Shown here: piece by piece, positions 59,401 through 64,000 of the stretch
How positions within the stretch are numbered: the stretch's first letter is position 1
Layout: every line of letters starts with the position of its first letter
NCBI RefSeq assembly: GCF_036227205.1
Contig: NZ_CP109442.1
Coordinates: 8,804,001 to 8,868,000 of the forward strand
Origin: Amycolatopsis sp. NBC_01480
Lineage (GTDB): Bacteria; Actinomycetota; Actinomycetes; Mycobacteriales; Pseudonocardiaceae
DNA length: 64,000 nt
Reading direction: 5' to 3'
The notes under the pieces: model-generated
What the model saw: the letters and a program-made list of their open reading frames with translations, nothing else
The model's database searches: none
Told to the model about the DNA's origin: nothing
Made by a program: the position numbers and the translations under genes

Positions 59401-62400
59401 CAGCCGCTCGGCCGGGTAGTCCGGGTCCAGCGGCAGGTACGCGGCCCCGGCCTTGTGCACTGCCACGATCGCCAGCAGCATCTCGGCCGAGCGCGGCAGC
59501 GCCAGCGCGACCAGGCTTTCCGGTCCGGCGTCCAGCTCCACCAGTGCCCGGGCGAGCCGGTTGGCGCGCTCGTTCAGCTCGCGGTACGTCCACTTCGCGC
59601 CGCCGACGACGGCCACTGCGTCCGGTGTGCGGCGGACCTGTTTCTCGAACAGTCCCGCGACGGTATCCGGCTCGACCTCGAGCGCCGTGTCGTTCCAGTC
59701 GCGCAGGATCCGTTGCCGGTCCGGTTCCGGCAGCACCTCGACCGTCCCGGCCGGACAGTCCACATCGGACACCATCGCGGCCAGCAGCCGTGTCATCCCG
59801 GCGAGCAGCCGGACGGGAGTGTCCTCGGTGAACAGGTCGGAGCGGTACTCGGCGGTCAGCCGCAGCCGCTCCCCCGGCTCGACCGCCCAGGTCAGCGGGT
59901 AATGCGTGGAGTCGCGGTGGTCCACGATCTCCGCCCGCAGGCCGTCATCGTCCGGCTCGTCGTCCGCGCCGGGGTAGCTCTCGAACACCATCAGCGTGTC
60001 GAACAGCTCGCCCAGCCCGGCCTCGCGCTGGAGGTCGGCGAGCCCGACGTGCTGGTGGGCCAGCAGCGCGGACTGCTCTTCCTGCACCCGGTCCAGCACC
60101 GCGCCGAGCGGCTCGGCCGGGTCGAACCGCACCCGCACGGGCACGGTGTTGATGAATAGCCCGAGCATCCGCTCCACGCCGGGCAGCTCCGGCGGCCGTC
60201 CCGCGACAGTCGCGCCGAACACCACGTCGGTGCGCCCGGTCTGCGCGGCGAGCAACAGGCCCCACGCGGTCTGGACCAGCGTGTTCACCGTCAGCCCGCG
60301 CTCGCGGGCGAACGCGGTGATCTCCTCGATGGGGAGCTCGGCCGTGACCCTTGAGGGCAGCGCCGGAGCCCGATCGGGGTCAACCGGGGCGAGGTGGGTC
60401 GGCTCGGCGAGACCGTCCAACGCGGCCCGCCACGCGCCCGTCGCCGCCTCGCGGTCCTGATCACGCAGCCAGCCGAGGTAATCCCGGTACGGCCGCGCGG
60501 CCGGCAGCGCGCGTCCCGCATACAACGCGGACAGCTCCGCCAGCAGCCGCGGCACGGACCATCCGTCGAGCAGCAGGTGCTGGTGCGAGACGACCAGCCG
60601 ATGCCGGTCCTCGCCGGACCGCACCAGCAGGAACCGCAGCAGCGGCCCGGCCGCGACGTCGAACCGGCGCCGCTCGTGGGCCAGCTCATCCTCCAACGCA
60701 TTGCCCGTGCTCTCCCGCCATTCGGGCTCAGCCGAGCGTGAGACGAGTGCGACCGGGCGGCCGGAGCCGAGGTAGCGGTAGCTGGTGCGCAGGTTGGGGT
60801 GCCGCGCAAGCAGCTCGCGCACGGCGTCGCGCAGCCGCGCCGGGTCCAGCGGTCCGGCGAGGTCGAAGCCGAACTGGACGGTGTAGACGTCCGGGCCGTC
60901 GGTGTCCACAGTGGCCAGGAACAGCAGGCCGGACTGCAACGGCGTGAGCGGCCAGACCTCGGCGGCATTGGGCGCCACCGTACGAAGCTCGGCTCGCTCG
61001 GCCTCGTCCAGTTCCTGCAGCGGCCGGCCGTCCCCGGTTGCCGGGGTGGCGAGTTGTGTTCCCGCGGCATCGGCGAGCCCGGTGACGGTGCGGTGCCGGA
61101 ACACGTCCCGTGGGCTGAGTACCAGCCCGGCCGCGCGGGCACGCGCCACCAGCTGCATCGCGACGATGCTGTCCCCGCCGAGGCGGAAGAAGTCGTCGCG
61201 TACGCCGACCTTCGGCAGACCGAGCACTCCGGCCATCAGCTCCGCCAGGGTGCCCTCGTCGTCGGTGGCCGGAGTGTCGTCGGTGACCTCGAACTCCGGC
61301 GCGGGCAGCGCCCGGCGGTCCAGCTTGCCACTCGGGCCGAGCGGCAACCGTTCCAGCGGGACAACCGCCGCGGGCACCATGTGCTCCGGCAGCGTCCGGG
61401 CAGTGTGGGCCAGCAGCTCCTCGATGTCCACGGTCTCCCTGGCCGGGACGACGTACGCGACCAGCTGCCGTCCATCGTGGACGATCACCCGCGCCTGCGC
61501 GACTGCCGGGTGTGCGGCGAGCGCCGCGTCGATCTCACCCAGTTCGACGCGGAAGCCGCGGAGCTTGACCTGGTCGTCGGCGCGGCCGAGGAACTCCAGC
61601 TCCCCGTCTGGGGTCCAGCGGGCCAGGTCGCCCGTGCGGTACATCCGCTCTCCGTCACCGAACGGACTCGCGACGAACCGCTCGGCCGTCAGACCCGGCC
61701 GTGCGAGATAACCCCGCGCCAGCTGGACACCCGACAGGTACAGCTCACCCGCCACGCCCACCGGAACCGGACGCAAGTGGGCATCCAGCACGTGAGTGCC
61801 GGTATTCCACACCGGACGTCCGATCGGGACCCGTCCGGACGCCGCCACCCGGGCCGGTGCCGCGGTGACATCGACCGATGCCTCGGTGGGACCGTAGAGG
61901 TTGTGCAATGCGGCGGGCAGGTGGAACCTGGCCACCAGGTCGGCGGGCAGCGCCTCACCGCTGCACAGCACGCGACGTAGTCCGATGCAGTCCGCAGCCT
62001 TCGGCTCGGCGAGCCAGACCTCCAGCATGGACGGGACGAAGTGGACAGTCGTGATCTCGGCGGTCCGGATCAGGTCAACCAGGTATGCCGGGTCCTTGTG
62101 CCCGTCCGGCTTGGCCACCACGAGGCTTGCCCCGGTGATCAACGGCCAGAAGAACTCCCACACCGACACGTCAAAACTCGACGGAGTCTTCTGCAACACC
62201 CGATCATCCGCCGTCAGCCGGTACTCGTCCTGCATCCACAACAGACGGTTCACGATGCCCGCATGAGGCACCACCACCCCCTTGGGACGCCCCGTCGAGC
62301 CCGACGTGTAGATCACGTACGCCGGAGCCGACGGGTCAACCCGAACGTCCAGATTGGAGTCGTCATAAGCGCTCACGTCCACCGGCCCATCCAGGACCAC

Positions 62401-64000
62401 GGCCGGGGACGCGTCCGAGAGCATGAACTCCCGACGCGCCGCCGGATAGTCCGGATCCAACGGAAGATAAGCAGCGCCCGCCTTGTGAATCGCGTACAAC
62501 GCAACCACCAACTCAAGCGACCGCGGCAACGATACCGCGACCACTGACTCCGGACCAGCACCCCGTTCACGAAGCCACCGCGCGAGACGGTTCGCCCGTG
62601 CATTGAGCTCCACATAGGACAGAGTCGTGCCCTCGAACACCACCGCAGCAGCATCCGGCGTCCGCGCCACCTGAGCCTCGAACAACTCCGGCAACGTCAC
62701 CCGCGGCACCTCACGCGCGGTCGCATTCCACGAAGCCAGCCGCGACGGTTCGTCGTCGCTCAGCACGTCCAGTGACCCGACCGCCGCGGCCGGGTCGGCC
62801 ACCACCTGTTCCAGCACTCGCACCAGCCGACGGCCGAACGCCTCGGCCGTGGCGTGGTCGAACAGGTCGGCGCTGTACTCGATCGCACCGGCGATGCCGC
62901 CGTCCGGCTGTTCCAGGAAGCCGAACTCGAGGTCGAACTTCGCCGCCCCGGACGTCACGTCCTCACGGGCCACGCTGAGCCCGGGCAGCTCCGGCAGCCC
63001 ACCCGTCTCGGGCAGGTACACGACCATGACCTGGAACAACGGGTGCCGCGCCAGCGACCGTTCCGGATCGGCCAGCTCGACCACCCGGTCGAACGGCAGG
63101 TCCTGGTGGTCGAACGCGGCGAGGTCGGCCGTGCGCACCCGGCGCAGCAGCTCGCCGAACGCCGGGTCGCCGGTCAGGTCGGTGCGCAGGACCAGCGAGT
63201 TCACGAAGAAGCCGACCAGGTCGTTCAGCCGCTCGTCGGACCGCCCGGACACCGGCGCGCCGAGCGGGATGTCCGTGCCCGCGCCGAGCCGGTGCAGCAG
63301 CACGGCGACGGCGGCCTGGGTGAGCATGAACATGCTGACGTCGTGCCGTCGGGCAAGGGCCCGCAGGTCCGCCGCGAGCCCGGCGGGCACCGGGAACGTG
63401 ACGGTGCCACCACGGTGACTCGCCTCCGCCGGCCGTGGCCGGTCCGCGGGCAGCTCCAGCTCGTCCGGCAGCCCGGTCAGCTGGTCGCTCCAGAAGGCGC
63501 CCTGTCGTTCCTCCACATCGGACAGAGCGTCCCGGTGCCACAGCGCGTAGTCCGCGTACTGGACGGGCAGCGGTGTCCACTTCGGAGCATCACCGTCGAG
63601 CCGGGCGCGATAGGCCACGGCCAGGTCGGCCAGCAAGGGATCTTCCGACCACTCGTCGGTGACCACGTGGTGCAGCAGCACCAGCAGCACGTGCTCCTCG
63701 GCACCCAGCTCGTAGAGGCGCACTCGGACGGGCGGCTCCTCACCGAGCTGGAACGGAATCTCCACTTCGGCCCGAATCCGAGCCTCAACGTCGTCCGTGT
63801 GCGCCATGGTGAAGTCCACCGCGACGTGGTCCAGGATCCGCTGCGCCGGGACACCGTCCTGCTCGGTGAACACCGTCCGCAGCACCTGGTGCCGCGCCAC
63901 CACATCGCCGAACGCGGCCCGCAACGCGCCGGCGTCGAGCGGCCCGGTCAGCCGCCAGGCGTACGGGATCGAGTACGTCGTGGTCGGACCTTCCAGCTGG
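56500..64000 (-). CDS. Non-ribosomal peptide synthetase, C-A(Ser)-PCP-C-A-PCP-E (N-terminus cut by window edge)
   Basis: About 2,499 residues are visible. C1 runs from the edge to about 62760 (HHVVTDE at 63660-63680). A1 spans about 62720-61300; its pocket residues read DVWHLSLVD, the serine code. PCP1 (LGGDSIVAM) is at 61158-61185. C2 spans about 61030-59720 (HQHLLLDG at 60558-60583). A2 spans about 59690-58190 with pocket residues near DAQEGGLVD by my hand alignment, a code I cannot assign. PCP2 is at 58028-58055. The C-terminal epimerisation domain (57880-56560) has [22 protein letters not shown] and NYMGRFG. There is no thioesterase, so the peptide must pass to another protein or be released otherwise. 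The frame continues past 63924 to the edge, reading [16 protein letters not shown], so the start lies outside. Confidence 0.93.
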   Translation of the reverse strand, partial: QLEGPTTTYSIPYAWRLTGPLDAGALRAAFGDVVARHQVLRTVFTEQDGVPAQRILDHVAVDFTMAHTDDVEARIRAEVEIPFQLGEEPPVRVRLYELGAEEHVLLVLLHHVVTDEWSEDPLLADLAVAYRARLDGDAPKWTPLPVQYADYALWHRDALSDVEERQGAFWSDQLTGLPDELELPADRPRPAEASHRGGTVTFPVPAGLAADLRALARRHDVSMFMLTQAAVAVLLHRLGAGTDIPLGAPVSGRSDERLNDLVGFFVNSLVLRTDLTGDPAFGELLRRVRTADLAAFDHQDLPFDRVVELADPERSLARHPLFQVMVVYLPETGGLPELPGLSVAREDVTSGAAKFDLEFGFLEQPDGGIAGAIEYSADLFDHATAEAFGRRLVRVLEQVVADPAAAVGSLDVLSDDEPSRLASWNATAREVPRVTLPELFEAQVARTPDAAAVVFEGTTLSYVELNARANRLARWLRERGAGPESVVAVSLPRSLELVVALYAIHKAGAAYLPLDPDYPAARREFMLSDASPAVVLDGPVDVSAYDDSNLDVRVDPSAPAYVIYTSGSTGRPKGVVVPHAGIVNRLLWMQDEYRLTADDRVLQKTPSSFDVSVWEFFWPLITGASLVVAKPDGHKDPAYLVDLIRTAEITTVHFVPSMLEVWLAEPKAADCIGLRRVLCSGEALPADLVARFHLPAALHNLYGPTEASVDVTAAPARVAASGRVPIGRPVWNTGTHVLDAHLRPVPVGVAGELYLSGVQLARGYLARPGLTAERFVASPFGDGERMYRTGDLARWTPDGELEFLGRADDQVKLRGFRVELGEIDAALAAHPAVAQARVIVHDGRQLVAYVVPARETVDIEELLAHTARTLPEHMVPAAVVPLERLPLGPSGKLDRRALPAPEFEVTDDTPATDDEGTLAELMAGVLGLPKVGVRDDFFRLGGDSIVAMQLVARARAAGLVLSPRDVFRHRTVTGLADAAGTQLATPATGDGRPLQELDEAERAELRTVAPNAAEVWPLTPLQSGLLFLATVDTDGPDVYTVQFGFDLAGPLDPARLRDAVRELLARHPNLRTSYRYLGSGRPVALVSRSAEPEWRESTGNALEDELAHERRRFDVAAGPLLRFLLVRSGEDRHRLVVSHQHLLLDGWSVPRLLAELSALYAGRALPAARPYRDYLGWLRDQDREAATGAWRAALDGLAEPTHLAPVDPDRAPALPSRVTAELPIEEITAFARERGLTVNTLVQTAWGLLLAAQTGRTDVVFGATVAGRPPELPGVERMLGLFINTVPVRVRFDPAEPLGAVLDRVQEEQSALLAHQHVGLADLQREAGLGELFDTLMVFESYPGADDEPDDDGLRAEIVDHRDSTHYPLTWAVEPGERLRLTAEYRSDLFTEDTPVRLLAGMTRLLAAMVSDVDCPAGTVEVLPEPDRQRILRDWNDTALEVEPDTVAGLFEKQVRRTPDAVAVVGGAKWTYRELNERANRLARALVELDAGPESLVALALPRSAEMLLAIVAVHKAGAAYLPLDPDYPAERLAAMLVDAQPALLLTVPELRPALPEITNTVLLPDLLAVDLPDTDLGQDDRLRPLLPGHPAYVIYTSGSTGTPKGVVVTHASVVNLFHSHRETLYRPAVERTGRAHLNVGHAWSFSFDASWQPQLWLLDGHAVHVVGDEARRDPELLAEQIRRDGFDFIEVTPSFFAQMADAGLLDGDRCPLAVVGVGGEAVPDALWRRLAALPGTEAFNLYGPTESTVDALVARIGDSERPLVGRPVANTRAYVLDGALRPVAPGVTGELYLAGGGLARGYLGRPELTAERFVADPFGPPGARMYRTGDLARWTADGRLDFGGRADDQAKIRGFRVEPAEVEAALDRHPAVAQSVVVVREDRVKQLVAYVVPSVEVDAGELRRHAAETLPDYLVPAAFVVLEALPVLANGKLDRAALPAPDFTELVGGRAPSTDRERTLCTMFGDVLGVPGLGVDDDFFALGGDSIVAMQLVGRARTAGLRISPREVFRHRTVAGLAEVATEVVAPAVSDDGTGTAALTPIMHAMRELGGPIAGYHQAALLLTPAGMTGDQLTAVLQAVVDRHPMLRARLDRSTARWALQVPGSVDVGDWVSTVDVRGMTGLEPVIAAEAVATRARLDPDAGAMLRATWFDAGEGTGRLLVLIHHLVIDGVSWRVLLPDFAAAWEAVSAGRTVSLPTVDVSFRRWSEELAARATSPERKAELDRWRAVLGSGVPLPLDRPLDPARDVESTLDSLALTLPPELTGPLLGRVPAAFRATVNDVLLTGLALAVADWRRRRGSEGAATLVDLEGHGREDELAGGADLARTVGWFTSVVPVCLDLGAVDVADALAGGPAAGAALERVRAELDAPPVGGTGFGLLRHLNPVTGPELAALPRPEIEFNYMGRFGHADAADWAYAPEADAADLGADPGKRVSHALTVNALTEDKPEGPSLAAYWSWPSAVTSPDAVRDLAETWFRALEALIRRAAAVLDTKPDEN

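Noticed and set aside
1..64000. CRISPR array, tRNA or rRNA genes, parS sites
   Set aside because: Reading both strands by eye I saw no regular spaced repeats, tRNA-like cloverleaf, rRNA stretch or GTTTCACGTGAAAC site. A short tRNA could still be missed without a search.

Overview
The window is a very GC-rich (about 70% or more) actinomycete chromosome segment. GTG starts, four-base ATGA/GTGA overlaps, several MprAB-type two-component systems, DmdR/IdeR iron boxes, the BlaI/M56 pair and the gene content all fit Pseudonocardiaceae, most likely Amycolatopsis. The genus is an inference; no rRNA or other marker gene is present. I noticed no tRNA, rRNA or CRISPR array.

Left part (1-16 kb): an ssuBC-type sulfonate importer cut by the left edge and preceded by a 30-codon cysteine-type leader peptide; an MBL-fold hydrolase, a DinB-like protein and a DMT-type membrane protein; then an iron block. 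The iron block has two FecCD siderophore permeases, a heterodimeric ABC exporter-fold pair, a siderophore-binding lipoprotein, and an EfeU-EfeO fusion with EfeB. Two good iron boxes (5734-5752, 9352-9370) place the siderophore genes under iron control. A GatD-type amidotransferase and UppP follow.

16-30 kb: a CitA/CitB-type two-component system divergent from an SBP-dependent ABC importer; an autoregulated-looking HTH/Clp-N pair; a RibD-type reductase convergent with an ECF sigma factor carrying a SnoaL-like tail; and an extracytoplasmic flavin electron-transfer operon (ferric-reductase-like membrane protein, FMN-binding protein, ApbE, DUF2231 protein) with a neighbouring two-component system.

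30-40 kb: envelope genes. These are DUF1707, PAP2 and DedA proteins, a two-component system, a NAGPA-type phosphodiester glycosidase, BlaI with an M56 peptidase, and a glycosyltransferase with a polysaccharide deacetylase. Palindromes of the form TCTACA-N4-TGTAGA sit before two of these operons and, in weaker form, before blaI, which suggests a small BlaI-type regulon. An intact IS1380-family element (37900-39571, TTGAG target duplication) sits exactly in the loop of a palindromic intergenic repeat.

40-56 kb: a DMT-glycosyltransferase fusion, a DUF998-like protein, another MprAB-like system, three secreted phosphatase or phosphoesterase genes, tandem COG4705-like membrane proteins, an APC permease beginning at a perfect 22-bp-arm palindrome, and an ABC-2 exporter in an operon with a phosphoesterase.

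Right edge (56.2-64 kb): an MbtH-like protein directly downstream of a large NRPS (C-A-PCP-C-A-PCP-E, cut at its N-terminus by the window edge). Its first adenylation domain carries a serine-type code. The product cannot be told from this window; a peptide siderophore would fit the transport genes at the other end but is not shown.
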